Source of the DNA: Calothrix sp. PCC 7716
GTDB taxonomy: Bacteria; Cyanobacteriota; Cyanobacteriia; Cyanobacteriales; Nostocaceae
Direction of reading: 5' to 3'
Length of the DNA: 64,000 nucleotides
NCBI RefSeq assembly: GCF_019977735.1
Contig: NZ_AP025018.1
Location: 2,356,001 to 2,420,000 of the forward strand
This document shows, piece after piece, positions 48,428 through 58,067 of the stretch (position 1 is the first letter of the stretch; each line of letters opens with the position of its first letter). The position numbers were made by a program, and so were the translations under genes. Under the pieces are notes generated by a model that ran no database searches, was not told where the DNA came from, and saw only the letters and a list, made by a program, of their open reading frames with translations.

Positions 48428-51040
48428 TTAATTTAAGTAGGGACGTAATTTTTGTGCTGTGTGCTTGGCGTTGGTTCTGACTGAGTAGTTGTGACTACCA
48501 GGAATGTCAACTACTTCGATTGGTTTTTCTGTAAAATCTGACCAACCTAGTCCACGGTCATTTTTTATCCACCATTCTTGTTCTAAGCAGCGAAACAAAG
48601 TTATTTTACCTGGATAAATTTGAGGTTTGTAGTTACGGACGGCGCCAACAAGGGTATAAAATAGTCTTTCGTATTCTGGGTTTTTTGGTACTAGATATTC
48701 CATAGTAACTTTTGGTACAAGTGGTTGAATAATTTTATTCCAACGCTCTTGTAATCCACTAACTAAGTATGCTAGTTTTTCTTTTGATTTGAGAGTTTTG
48801 AGTATACCCCAATGATGAGCAAAGAATTTATCTACTGATTGATGTTGAAAATATATTGGGCAGGCAGTATCAAAGAATGCTAGTAGTTTAACTTCTTGTC
48901 CTTGCGCTACTAGCTGCTGCGCCATTTCAAATATAATGACTCCTCCAATGGAATAACCTGCTAAATAATATGGCCCAGTTGGTTGAACTGTACGAATGTG
49001 TTTGATGTATTCTGTTGCTATATCTTCAATTCGGTTAAGATAATCTTGTTCTCCATTTGGTCTTTGTGGTTGTAATGCATAAACTGGTTGTTCTGAATCT
49101 AAATATTCTACGAAGTTTTGAAATACAAGAACATTAACATCGGCGCCATGAACACAAAATAAAGGCGCCTTTTTTCCATGAGGTTGAATAGGTACTATCG
49201 CTGACCATATTTCTGGAGTCTCTTTTTGAATAACATTTGCAAGTTGTTCTATCGTCGCTGCTTTCAAAAATGTTGCTAATGGCAGTTTTTTTGCAAGTTG
49301 ATTTTCAATTTTGATTAACATTTGTGTTGCAAGTAAAGAAGTACCTCCCAACTCAAAGAAGTTATCCAAGATTCCTATAGACTCAATTCCTAGAAGTTCC
49401 TGCCAAATCGATGCTAGCTGAATTTCAACAGTTGATTCAGGTGCAACAAATTTTTCAAGCTCTTCGCGTGTGTGAAGAGGAGCAGGTAAAGCATTACGGT
49501 CTACTTTGCCGTTCGCGTTGAGTGGTAAAGCTTCTAAAATCACAAATGATGAAGGAACCATATATTCAGCTAATTTGGAAGTGAGATAGTTCCGAATTTC
49601 ACTCTTTGTGATTGTTTGTCCTTTTTCAAGAACTATATAGGCAACTAGGTGTTTTTCTCGTCCTTCTTCGTGACGCGCGATAACTACAGTTTCCCGTATA
49701 TTTGGTAGTTGTAGCAAAGTTGTTTCAATTTCCCCAAGTTCAATGCGGAAACCACGAATTTTAACTTGGTGGTCTATACGTCCAAGAAACTCTATATTAC
49801 CATCGGGTAAATAGCGTGCTAGATCTCCTGTTTTATAAAGTCGCTCTTTTGAGTCGGCGCCAAATGGATTAATAATAAACTTTTCAGAAGTTAGTTCAGG
49901 ACGGTTGAGATAACCATTAGCTAAACCGACACCACCAATATATAGTTCTCCAGCTTCACTAGGTAAAGTTGGTTGTAAGTTCTCATCTAATATATAGACA
50001 CTCGCGTTCAAAATTGGCTTACCGATAGGCGCCACGCTAGTACTAACATTGCGCTGACATTTCCAAAAGGTGGCATCAATAGATGCTTCCGTTGGTCCAT
50101 AAACGTTATGCAGCACTCCATCTAAACCCAAACGCGCGAAAAATTGCTCTATTAACTCCATAGTTAAAGCTTCACCACCACAAGAAATATGGCGTAAATG
50201 AGAACAAGCTTCGATACCCTTTTCTTCAAGAATGACTCGCAGCATTGAAGGAACGAAAGCTGTAATGGTAATTTGCTGTTCAGCGATGAGTTTTGCCAAG
50301 TAAGCGCTATCTTGATGTCCTCCTACACGAGGTAATACTAACTGTCCTCCAAAGCATAGTGGCCAGAATATCTGCCACACTGAAGGGTCAAAACTGAAAG
50401 ATATATTTTGTAAAACTTTATCTTTCGCTGTTAAACCAAACGTTGACTGGCGCCAATGAAGTTGATTTACAATTCCACGGTGAGGAACCATTACACCTTT
50501 AGGTTTTCCAGTAGAACCTGAAGTGTAGATAACGTAGATCAAATCATCAATGTTTGTATCACAGACTAGATTTTCTTGGCTGTGTTGAGATATTGTATCC
50601 CACTGCGAATCAAGACAAACTAAGTTTGTACTCAATGCTGGAAGTTTTGGAAGTAAATTACTTAGAGTTAGTAAAATTGGTGTTTGAGTATCTTTTAATA
50701 TAAAACTTAGTCGCTCAGATGGGTAGTTTGGGTCTATTGGTACATAGGCGCCTCCCGCTTTAAGAACTCCTAAAATTGCCACAACCATTTCTAAAGAGCG
50801 CTCTACACAAATTCCAACCATTACACCAGCTTTGACACCTAGAGAACGTAAATAGTGCGCTAGTTGATTTGCTTGTTCGTTTAGTTCACGGTAAGTAAGA
50901 AACTCCAGTTCCAAAACTACTGCTACTGAGTCAGGAGTTTTGTTAACCTGTACCTCAAAATATTTATGTACACACTGCTGCAAAGATGTACTGTAATTTT
51001 GAGTAACCTCGTCGTACAAAGTATCATTTAAAGTAAACAT
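48428..51040 (-). CDS. Minimal NRPS: adenylation, carrier, thioesterase
   Basis: 870 aa, with no condensation domain. The adenylation domain occupies about 25-520: LKAGGAYVPIDPNYP (A2), YTSGSTGKPKGV (A3), SFSFDPSVWQIFW (A4), YGPTEASIDATFW (A5), GELYIGGVGLANGYLNRPEL, YKTGDLARYLPDGNIEFLGR (A7/A8) and PLNANGKVDRNAL (A10). The carrier is about 535-610, with Ser568 in LGGTSLLAT. The type I thioesterase is about 630-870, with Ser697 in GYSIGG and a final His in GSHNYSVR. Asp is kept at the residue that binds the alpha-amino group, so an amino acid is expected, but I cannot assign it. It is paired with a DUF6875 gene 53 bp upstream. It may release a free or self-condensed building block. Confidence 0.9.
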   Translation of the reverse strand: MFTLNDTLYDEVTQNYSTSLQQCVHKYFEVQVNKTPDSVAVVLELEFLTYRELNEQANQLAHYLRSLGVKAGVMVGICVERSLEMVVAILGVLKAGGAYVPIDPNYPSERLSFILKDTQTPILLTLSNLLPKLPALSTNLVCLDSQWDTISQHSQENLVCDTNIDDLIYVIYTSGSTGKPKGVMVPHRGIVNQLHWRQSTFGLTAKDKVLQNISFSFDPSVWQIFWPLCFGGQLVLPRVGGHQDSAYLAKLIAEQQITITAFVPSMLRVILEEKGIEACSHLRHISCGGEALTMELIEQFFARLGLDGVLHNVYGPTEASIDATFWKCQRNVSTSVAPIGKPILNASVYILDENLQPTLPSEAGELYIGGVGLANGYLNRPELTSEKFIINPFGADSKERLYKTGDLARYLPDGNIEFLGRIDHQVKIRGFRIELGEIETTLLQLPNIRETVVIARHEEGREKHLVAYIVLEKGQTITKSEIRNYLTSKLAEYMVPSSFVILEALPLNANGKVDRNALPAPLHTREELEKFVAPESTVEIQLASIWQELLGIESIGILDNFFELGGTSLLATQMLIKIENQLAKKLPLATFLKAATIEQLANVIQKETPEIWSAIVPIQPHGKKAPLFCVHGADVNVLVFQNFVEYLDSEQPVYALQPQRPNGEQDYLNRIEDIATEYIKHIRTVQPTGPYYLAGYSIGGVIIFEMAQQLVAQGQEVKLLAFFDTACPIYFQHQSVDKFFAHHWGILKTLKSKEKLAYLVSGLQERWNKIIQPLVPKVTMEYLVPKNPEYERLFYTLVGAVRNYKPQIYPGKITLFRCLEQEWWIKNDRGLGWSDFTEKPIEVVDIPGSHNYSVRTNAKHTAQKLRPYLN

Positions 51041-51093
51041 AGATGGATGTATTTTTAATTACGGTTTATATACTGAGAATTTGACTACGCCCG

Positions 51094-51771
51094 TTAGTGA
51101 ATGAAGGTATCAAATACTTCTAACTCTTGCTTTGCTGTCGTTAATGCTTGCATCGCTTGGTGATAGTTTTTTTCATCTTTAAAATTGTTGGCAAAACGTT
51201 GTAAGTAAATTTCAAGATATTTTATACGTGTTTGAGGTTCATCACTAGAAAGTTTAAGAAAAGGTAAATCAGCTTCTACCATAAAACGAATAGCTAGCAT
51301 TGGGATAGGACTACGAAGAGGACGAAAGTTTGGATTATGTAAACCAGGACTTTGATTACGCATATGAAATTCACCAAGCATTAGGCCTGCTTCTACAAAA
51401 AAAGGTTTTAATTTTTTTTGTACGTCATCAATTAAAGTTGAAGTATCCTTAATATTAATATCAGGGAAAATTAGCAAGATGACTTTATATATTGAAGCGT
51501 CTCCAGAAATTGGTTCTGTTTGCAAAAATATATCTCTATAACCCTTAACAATTGCTTCTATATCTTGTGTTGTATAAGTTTGAGGACGAATAACTGCTAG
51601 CTGGATAGCATCAGATTTTAAAGAAGATGGTATATATGGGCAAACCTTACCACTTCGACCTAAATCAGGATGTGACTTGGCAAGAAAACTCCTTATCCAT
51701 TCAGAGGTTTGAATTAGATAAGGTAAATCTTTTTGAAATTTTTCGATTTCATTAGATGTATAGAGTTGCAT
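51094..51771 (-). CDS. DUF6875-type protein upstream of the minimal NRPS
   Basis: 225 aa. The conserved blocks HPDLGRSGKVCPYIP, GEFHMRNQSPGLHNPNFRP and RSPIPMLAIRFMVEADLPFL are the ones I associate with DUF6875, a family that often accompanies biosynthetic genes. The function is unknown. No signal peptide or membrane segment. The gene precedes the NRPS by 53 bp on the same strand, so they are co-transcribed from the 397-bp region upstream. Confidence 0.75.
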   Translation of the reverse strand: MQLYTSNEIEKFQKDLPYLIQTSEWIRSFLAKSHPDLGRSGKVCPYIPSSLKSDAIQLAVIRPQTYTTQDIEAIVKGYRDIFLQTEPISGDASIYKVILLIFPDINIKDTSTLIDDVQKKLKPFFVEAGLMLGEFHMRNQSPGLHNPNFRPLRSPIPMLAIRFMVEADLPFLKLSSDEPQTRIKYLEIYLQRFANNFKDEKNYHQAMQALTTAKQELEVFDTFIH

Positions 51772-52168
51772 AAATACTGCCTTGTTAATGTATACGTTTT
51801 TATTTTTTACAACATCTTTTTAATAGATGTTGTCGCTACAAATATAAACAATCAAAATTTAAAATATTTTTTAATTATGTAATTTATGTTTTTTGAAATA
51901 TTTTATGAAGTTTCTGTTTAAAATTACTTTATATTTATAAAGTTTTATCATATTGTCCTGAATCATAATTATTGCTTTTGTGAACACCTCAATAAATTTT
52001 GGTGTTTATTTATAATAGTTACAATATTTACTAAATAGATAGTAGTGTTGTTAAAGTTAATGTATATTTTTTATGTTTTTTAGTTAAATATACTTATAAA
52101 AATAAAGACGTAGCGTTACCACGTCTTTAGAGTATTTTTTATTTGGAAATAATAGTAGATGTGAACTA
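51772..52168. promoter_or_regulatory. AT-rich region upstream of the NRPS unit
   Basis: 397 bp, markedly AT-rich, holding no gene. It should carry the promoter of the DUF6875-NRPS unit. AAAGACGT/ACGTCTTT around 52107-52131 forms a hairpin just after the GHL10 stop, another member of the AGACGT family; it may terminate that gene. Confidence 0.45.
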
Positions 52169-53623
52169 CTAATCAGCCCTCGCACGCAATGCTGGGGATG
52201 GGAAAACTGCCTGAAAACCTTGTTGTCGCTGACCAGGGTCTTCGGGGCCAGTATCCCATAAACTTTCATAGTAGAAAAAGGCCACACCTAAACCGCGTTG
52301 CTGTGCGGCTTGTACTTGTGACTTAATTTGCTGTATTGGTATACGGCGCGTCCGTAATCCTGCCATAATTCCAATACCTGTTGGTATATTTAGCTGTTGG
52401 GTTTCTACAATTTCTGGACGGGTAATTTTAGAAGTAAACGAACTTAAATCGTCACGATAGACTTGCATAACCAACTCGTCAACAATATTTAACCTCACCC
52501 AGTTCAACCAGTCTTGAAGTTGGAATTTGTAAGCGAAGTTGTAGTAATTTGGTGAAACTGAGACAATAGCGTTGGGTTTGCGCGTTTTAACTGCTTGGTT
52601 GAGTTGTAGCATAAAAGCTGTGATTTTATCCGCGCGCCAACGCATCCACGCTTGGTCTTGAGGGTTAGATGGAGGAGCTTTTCCAGTCTCTTGAGTATAC
52701 AAAGATATTGTGTATCTATCGTAACCAAATTCGTGAGGCAAACTCATGTGGTCATCGAACTGGATACCATCGGCATCATACTTAGTTACGATTTCTAACA
52801 CAAGGTCACTAATAAACTTTTGTACTTCTGGGTGGAAGGGATTGAGCCATGCTACCTCACCCGCTGCACTAATTGATGTTTGGCTTCCATCGCGTTTTCG
52901 TGTTAACCATTCGGGATGGTTTAAAGCTAACTCTGAAGTTTCAGGCGCCATAAAACCAAATTCAAACCAAGGAATAGCAAGTAACCCGCGACGATGCGCT
53001 TGATTAATTACATCCGCAATAATATCGTGCCCTTCTGTACCCCTATATACAAAAGGTTGAATTTCCGCGCGTTGTGCAACTTCGCTTGGGTACATTACAT
53101 ATCCAGAATTCCAAACAACCGGATAAACAGTATTAAAGTTTAATTTACGCAGTTTATCCATAGCTTCGCCAGCTTTAGTCCTATCCCTTAAAATATCAAG
53201 GTCATTATTAGTCATCCACACACCCCGGATTTGCTGCCCTGGTCGTTGTACTCTTTGAACAGGTTGTGGTACGGGTTGAGGAATTGGTTGGGGAACTGGT
53301 TGTGGCTGTGGTACAGGTTGCGGTACAGGAACAGGTTGTGGAAACTCATCAGTTTCAGCAGGTGGAAACGGCTGAGTTTGAGGCATCGGAATAGGTATTG
53401 GAACGGGTTGAGGAAATTGCGGTTGGGGTGGAATTGGTTGTGGTGTCGGAAACTGTGGTTGTGGTGGAATTGGCATAGGCGCCGGAAATTGCGCCCTTGC
53501 AGGAGCAAAAGTATCTAGTACTATTACTCCAACAAAAGTCAATAGAAACAAAATTGGTACAATTGACTTCAGCTTCAACCGAAGAAGAAAAATCGAACTA
53601 AGTTTTATTGATTTGAATGACAT
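52169..53623 (-). CDS. GHL10-family glycoside hydrolase-like protein with proline-rich linker
   Basis: About 484 aa from MSFKSIKLSSIFLLRLKLKS; a frame open to 53722 adds residues without support. The N-terminus is a signal peptide or membrane anchor (VPILFLLTFVGVIVLDTF). A Pro/Gln/Ile-rich linker (repeats of PQPVP and similar, about 50-135) follows, then the GHL10/DUF187 domain: GVWMTNNDLDILRD, WFEFGFMAPETSEL, YDADGIQFDDHMSLP (probable catalytic Asp/Glu region), SPNYYNFAYKF and FFYYESLWD. Periplasmic or cell-surface; substrate unknown, possibly peptidoglycan or exopolysaccharide. Confidence 0.85.
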   Translation of the reverse strand: MSFKSIKLSSIFLLRLKLKSIVPILFLLTFVGVIVLDTFAPARAQFPAPMPIPPQPQFPTPQPIPPQPQFPQPVPIPIPMPQTQPFPPAETDEFPQPVPVPQPVPQPQPVPQPIPQPVPQPVQRVQRPGQQIRGVWMTNNDLDILRDRTKAGEAMDKLRKLNFNTVYPVVWNSGYVMYPSEVAQRAEIQPFVYRGTEGHDIIADVINQAHRRGLLAIPWFEFGFMAPETSELALNHPEWLTRKRDGSQTSISAAGEVAWLNPFHPEVQKFISDLVLEIVTKYDADGIQFDDHMSLPHEFGYDRYTISLYTQETGKAPPSNPQDQAWMRWRADKITAFMLQLNQAVKTRKPNAIVSVSPNYYNFAYKFQLQDWLNWVRLNIVDELVMQVYRDDLSSFTSKITRPEIVETQQLNIPTGIGIMAGLRTRRIPIQQIKSQVQAAQQRGLGVAFFYYESLWDTGPEDPGQRQQGFQAVFPSPALRARAD

Positions 53624-54252
53624 GTTAGTTACCCACGCACGCCATCGCATATTTTTGTGATGGAATCTACTCGCCATATAGTTTACATTTAATGTATGTT
53701 TACTCCCACGAGCAATTGGCAATGCTTCTCTTTATGCCATACCGTGCGCTATCCGTGGTGTATCAAATAACTTGATACAACACAATTCGTCAAACTACTA
53801 ACCCTGACGCACCTAATTCGCCAGTAGTGCCCACAACAAATTTATTTGTGATATGAAAATGGCAACGGATACAAACGGATGTAACGGATAACTGTAGGTT
53901 GGGGAGCCACTGCGGTGGACGGGTTTCCCGGCATAAAGCAAGTGGTGTTGGAGGCTAAAGGAACCCAACATATTCCCATAAGCATTTTTGGTGGGTCGGC
54001 GCCATAAGAGTGGAATGGGCATCTATAAGAGTGGAATGGGCATCTATAAGAGTGGAATGGGCATCCTTGCCCGTTCCTGATAGCGTTTGCATTGTTGCCC
54101 ACCCCGCTCATATAATTTTGAAGATTTTATTATTTAGAAGTCCCTAGAATAACTAAAGTTAGAAGTCTCAAGATATTTTAAGTGTTGAAATTTTGGCACC
54201 TTATACTTTTAATTGAAGAACAGGTCTTGCGTCTTGATAGGAGATTACAACG
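53624..54252. other. Repeat-rich gap upstream of the haemagglutinin-like gene
   Basis: It holds an AACGGAT-type repeat (53857-53889), a GGTTGGGGAGCCACTGCGG-type sequence that is a common intergenic repeat in relatives (53897-53970), and three tandem 21-bp units ATAAGAGTGGAATGGGCATCT (54003-54066) leading into a GGGCATCCTTGCCC hairpin. Apparent open frames here arise from the repeats. The promoter for 54253 lies in the last 180 bp. Confidence 0.6.
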
Positions 54253-56739
54253 ATGGAGGTGCGTTTATATTGTTGGCACATCGGAATTACAATTGCAAGT
54301 GCAATCAATTTATATACAAATAGTACTGTTGCTCAAATTACCCCAGATGCTACTCTGCCAAATAATTCCAACGTCATACAATTCGTCAATACTTTTAACA
54401 TCACAGGGGGAAGTACCGCTCTCAATAATCTATTCCATAGCTTTAAAGATTTTTCTATACTTTACGGTAATGGCGCCATCTTTAACAATGCTGTAAATAT
54501 TCAAAACATTATTATTCGAGTTACGGGAAATTCTATCTCTAATATTGATGGCTTAATCAAAACTAACGGGGGCGCCAACTTATTCCTCATTAACCCCAAT
54601 GGTATTATTTTTGGTAAGAATGCTCAGTTAGAGATTGGCGGCTCTTTTCTTGCCACATCCGCCAACAGTATCAAATTTGGCGACGGTTTTGAATTTAGTG
54701 CTGTTAACGCTGAGTCTACATCTTTACTAACTATAACGGCGCCTGTTGGTTTACAGTTTGGAACTAATCCTGGAGCAATTGTTGTTCAGGGGAATGGATA
54801 TAATTTGTCAACCCAGCAATTAATATTTTCTCCATTAATTAGAGGTAGCAGTACAAATGGTTTACAAGTGTCACCAGGAAATACTTTAGCATTAGTAGGT
54901 GGGAATATAGATTTAATTGGTGGTACTTTATACTCTGAACAAGGGCAGATTGAATTAGTTGCTGTAAGTAACGGGCAAGTTAATCTAACTTCAACTCCTC
55001 AAGGTTTTGGTCTAAATTATCAAGAAATCAAAAATTTTAGAGATATTCGTTTATCACAGCAAGCATTAGCTGATGCGAGTGGAGGTGGAACAATTAATGT
55101 GCAGGGTAATAATGTATCTTTAACCGATGGTTCATTAATATTTGGTCAAAATCAGGAATTGCAAAAAGGAGGAAGTATAAATGTAAATGCTGTTCAATCT
55201 TTAAAACTGAGTGGGATTAGTACGAATTTAAAATTTAATGGAGGTTTAAGCACTGAGACTACAGGGAGTGGAAGCTCTTTAGACCTAACGGTTTCAACTA
55301 AGCAACTAGAGATTAATAATGGAGCAGCAATAGTTACTCGTTCTTTTGGCTCAGGTCATGCAGGAAATATAAATGTTAATGCCTCTAATTCTTTAGACTT
55401 GATTGGATTTTCACCATCAAATCCATATTTATCTAGTGTCATTGCTTCTGGAGCTTTTAACTCTGGGGATGCGGGAAATATATCAGTACTGAGCAATCAA
55501 ATAACAGCTTTAAATGGAGGAAATATAGGTTCTGCAACTCTTGGCCAAGGTAATGCAGGTAATGTAATAGTTAACTCTAAATCTATTGTATTAATTGGAC
55601 AAAGTAGTGCATATGTTCCAAGTTCTATATCTGTTGCCTCTTTAGGTGCAGGAGATGGAGGACAAGCCGTAATTAATACATCTAGCTTAGTAGCTCGAGA
55701 TGGAGGGGAAGTAAATTCTTCTGCTGTAGCTACCGGTAGTGCTGGTGATGTTACCATCAATGCTACAGATTATGTAGAAGTCAGTGGTACTTATCCAAAG
55801 TCTCTACCTAGTTCCGTTGGTTCATCTGCGCCGATTAGAGATAAGTTGTTTCAACAAACTTATCAACTGCCACCAGTACCTAGCGGGTTTTCTGGGAATA
55901 TAACAGTTAATACTTCTATTTTGAATATAAAAGATGATGGTTTGGTGACTGTTAAAAATGAAGGTTTGGGTAGAGGCGGAACTTTACGAATTAATGCTAA
56001 TTCTATCAAAATTGATAGTAGAGGTGCAATTACAGGCGCCACCACATCTGCTTCCGGTGGTAATCTTGAACTACGTGTAAGAGATTTATTACAAGTGCGT
56101 TCCGGTAGTAGCATTACTACTGAAGCCGATGGAAATAATAGTATTGGCGGTAATATTACAATTGACGCTGGTGTTATAGGTATATTTGATAATAGTAATA
56201 TCAATGCTAATTCGATAAATTTTCAGGGCGGAAAAGTACTAATTAACACTCAAGCAATATTTGGTTCTCCAGATAGTCAAATTACTGCTAGAGGATTAAC
56301 ACCTCAACTCAATGGCACGGTGCAAATTAATACACCATTAGTCAATCCTAGTAAAGATTTAGTGCAACTTCCAATTCGTTTTGTTGATGCCTCGAAACAA
56401 ATATCTAATGCTTGCACTCCGGGTAATTCTAAGTTTAATGATACTTTTACTGTAACTGGACGTGGAGGTTTACCCCCGCATCCATATGAACCATCTCGTG
56501 CTATGAGTATTGAAAGTGCTTGGGTAAAATTTCCAGTCAAACGAGAAGAGACCAATGTGAGAATAAACCTGTCTTCTTTAATTACAGCTTATCCAACCAT
56601 TATAGAAGCTTCAGGTTGGATAGCTGATGTTCATGGAAATATAGAATTAGTTACGAGAGCAACTCAAACCCCTCAAATATTGCATCCTCTTTCTTGTTCT
56701 GCTCGTATTTATGGTGTTAAAGCTTTATTCGATGCTTAA
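54253..56739 (+). CDS. Filamentous-haemagglutinin-like secreted protein (TPS domain)
   Basis: 828 aa. A poor but recognisable signal region is followed by VAQITPDATLPNNSN and the two-partner secretion motifs NLFLINPNGIIFGKNAQL and IGGSFLATSANSIKFGDG (about 100-150). Long beta-helix-like stretches rich in Gly/Asn/Ser follow, with recurring GNINVNASNSL-type strands. The C-terminal block GRGGLPPHPYEPS is typical of cyanobacterial haemagglutinin proteins. It is presumably exported by a TpsB partner, which is not in the window. The signal sequence lacks an obvious basic N-region in the chosen start, so the start may be wrong. Confidence 0.85.
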   Translation: MEVRLYCWHIGITIASAINLYTNSTVAQITPDATLPNNSNVIQFVNTFNITGGSTALNNLFHSFKDFSILYGNGAIFNNAVNIQNIIIRVTGNSISNIDGLIKTNGGANLFLINPNGIIFGKNAQLEIGGSFLATSANSIKFGDGFEFSAVNAESTSLLTITAPVGLQFGTNPGAIVVQGNGYNLSTQQLIFSPLIRGSSTNGLQVSPGNTLALVGGNIDLIGGTLYSEQGQIELVAVSNGQVNLTSTPQGFGLNYQEIKNFRDIRLSQQALADASGGGTINVQGNNVSLTDGSLIFGQNQELQKGGSINVNAVQSLKLSGISTNLKFNGGLSTETTGSGSSLDLTVSTKQLEINNGAAIVTRSFGSGHAGNINVNASNSLDLIGFSPSNPYLSSVIASGAFNSGDAGNISVLSNQITALNGGNIGSATLGQGNAGNVIVNSKSIVLIGQSSAYVPSSISVASLGAGDGGQAVINTSSLVARDGGEVNSSAVATGSAGDVTINATDYVEVSGTYPKSLPSSVGSSAPIRDKLFQQTYQLPPVPSGFSGNITVNTSILNIKDDGLVTVKNEGLGRGGTLRINANSIKIDSRGAITGATTSASGGNLELRVRDLLQVRSGSSITTEADGNNSIGGNITIDAGVIGIFDNSNINANSINFQGGKVLINTQAIFGSPDSQITARGLTPQLNGTVQINTPLVNPSKDLVQLPIRFVDASKQISNACTPGNSKFNDTFTVTGRGGLPPHPYEPSRAMSIESAWVKFPVKREETNVRINLSSLITAYPTIIEASGWIADVHGNIELVTRATQTPQILHPLSCSARIYGVKALFDA

Positions 56740-56766
56740 ATTCTGCCACAAGCTGTGGCAGAATTT
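56738..56766 (+). terminator. Perfect 13-bp terminator hairpin
   Basis: AAATTCTGCCACA and TGTGGCAGAATTT form a perfect stem with an AGC loop. It overlaps the last two bases of the stop codon of the haemagglutinin-like gene. Confidence 0.9.
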
Positions 56767-57018
56767 CCTTGGTGTCGCTTACTAGGCGCCATATCTAGAT
56801 TTGGGTTCGCCAAATTAACTTCTGAGAAACACATCCCCGGAGCAGTAGATTTGGTAAGGGCGTAACGCTTCAAATTGGCTAGAATTTTTCATGGTAATTA
56901 TCACGCTTGATTCTCAAGAAAAAGCGTGTTATCTGATTGTCTTTGTAATGCATGAGGTAGCTCGGAGTGAAACGCCGCTTTTTGAGGGAGCAAGTAAATC
57001 GCAGACTCGAAAGGCAGG

Positions 57019-57237
57019 TCACACAGCGCACTGTTCTTCATTGATAGTAGGTTGAGCAATTAAATCAAACCCGCGCATCGCGAGCTTTTTTCTTCAAGTT
57101 GTTGACCATGCGTTCGTGGTACTTTTGCTCATAAGCATCGACACCTGGGTCTATATAAGCTGCTCCTGATGTCCAAAGACGGTAGAAAATACGTGCAAGT
57201 TTGTGAGCAGCCGCAGTAATAGCCTTTGGCGCCCCAT
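57019..57237 (-). pseudogene. Remnant of an IS110-like transposase
   Basis: The reverse strand encodes GAPKAITAAAHKLARIF and DAYEQKYHERMVNNLKKK, which look like the C-terminal region of IS110-family transposases (Transposase_20 end). A frameshift at about 57070 splits it before GFDLIAQPTINEEQ. The N-terminal part and ends are gone. The region 56767-57018 has no gene. Confidence 0.5.
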
Positions 57238-57358
57238 ACGAGACTGCATCCGTTGATATTCTAAAATATTTTGGAAGCTAACACATAAAAATACATCAAT
57301 TATGAGATAATGGATAATGTATCCTTGAAGTCGCCCCGCGTCCATTACTCGAAAAATT

Positions 57359-57667
57359 TTGTTTAAGTTTCAGCGATTGGAAATACTAGATTGGTATCAC
57401 TTCAAAGAAAATCTTTATAAAGTTGGTGGTTCCTTAAAACGTTCAAAAGGTACTGAGGCAATTTTATGGCAAGGTTGTGTCGATGAAACTAAAGCTTTAT
57501 TTACACGTTTAAGAGGCAAACAAGCGAAAAATTTTACCGCATACATAGATAAGCATAAATCAAGGATTGCTAATTACGGTTATTCTCAAGCCGAAGGAAT
57601 ATCCTCTATTGGTTCCGGAGCCATACAGTCTGCGATTAAACAAATTGGAAAAAGAATTAAAATATAA
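57359..57667 (+). pseudogene. Remnant of an ISKra4-like transposase
   Basis: 102 codons with EILDWYHFKENLYKVGGSLK and GISSIGSGAIQSAIKQIGKR, which resemble the C-terminal part of ISKra4-family transposases of cyanobacteria. It starts mid-protein and ends just where a Uma2 gene fragment begins on the other strand. Probably it inserted into that gene. Confidence 0.6.
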
Positions 57668-57818
57668 GAGAGTCAGCAGTATAATCTGCCGTATCGTCGT
57701 GTTGTCTTGTCGGTCGCATTTCAACAATTTCTCCATCCACCAATTCATATAATCCCTCTTCTGGGCACTGTTCGAGAAATTGCTCGAATGTTAATTTTTG
57801 TTTAATAGTTATAGTCAT
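57657..57818 (-). pseudogene. Uma2 (DUF820) N-terminal fragment, cut by an IS remnant
   Basis: From ATG 57818: MTITIKQKLTFEQFLEQ, then CPEEGLYELVDGEIVEMRPT, a standard Uma2 N-terminus. It stops after 53 codons where the ISKra4-like sequence begins. The rest of the gene is missing. Confidence 0.7.
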
Positions 57819-57911
57819 AATGAGAAAAAAATATATTATATTTAGCATTTTTATTGAGCATAGCATTCGTGGATATACCTGGTGCCGCTGTTGTACCTGA
57901 TTTATTCGTTT

Positions 57912-57990
57912 GATTCGAGAAACCCGGTTTCTATGCGTTTTTGTCGAAGATTGTTTTATTCAGTTATGGAGAAACCGGGTTTCTTAGATT
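57912..57990. repeat. AGAAACCCGGTTTCT repeats
   Basis: AGAAACCCGGTTTCT (57918-57932) and GAGAAACCGGGTTTCT (57970-57985), each nearly palindromic and inverted relative to each other, can form one 70-nt hairpin. This is a common Nostocales intergenic repeat. It lies 80 bp upstream of ilvD. Confidence 0.7.
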
Positions 57991-58067
57991 GGCTGTTTTG
58001 TAATACAGTGAAGTAATCACTTGTATGGGCGCCGACAAAGTACGAAGGTGGCGCGTAGGGAACCAAG

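Noticed and set aside
53842-54111. Open frames of 69-89 codons on the minus strand
   Set aside because: They read through tandem 21-bp repeats (repeating CPFHSYR-type units) and intergenic repeat sequence, with no family resemblance.
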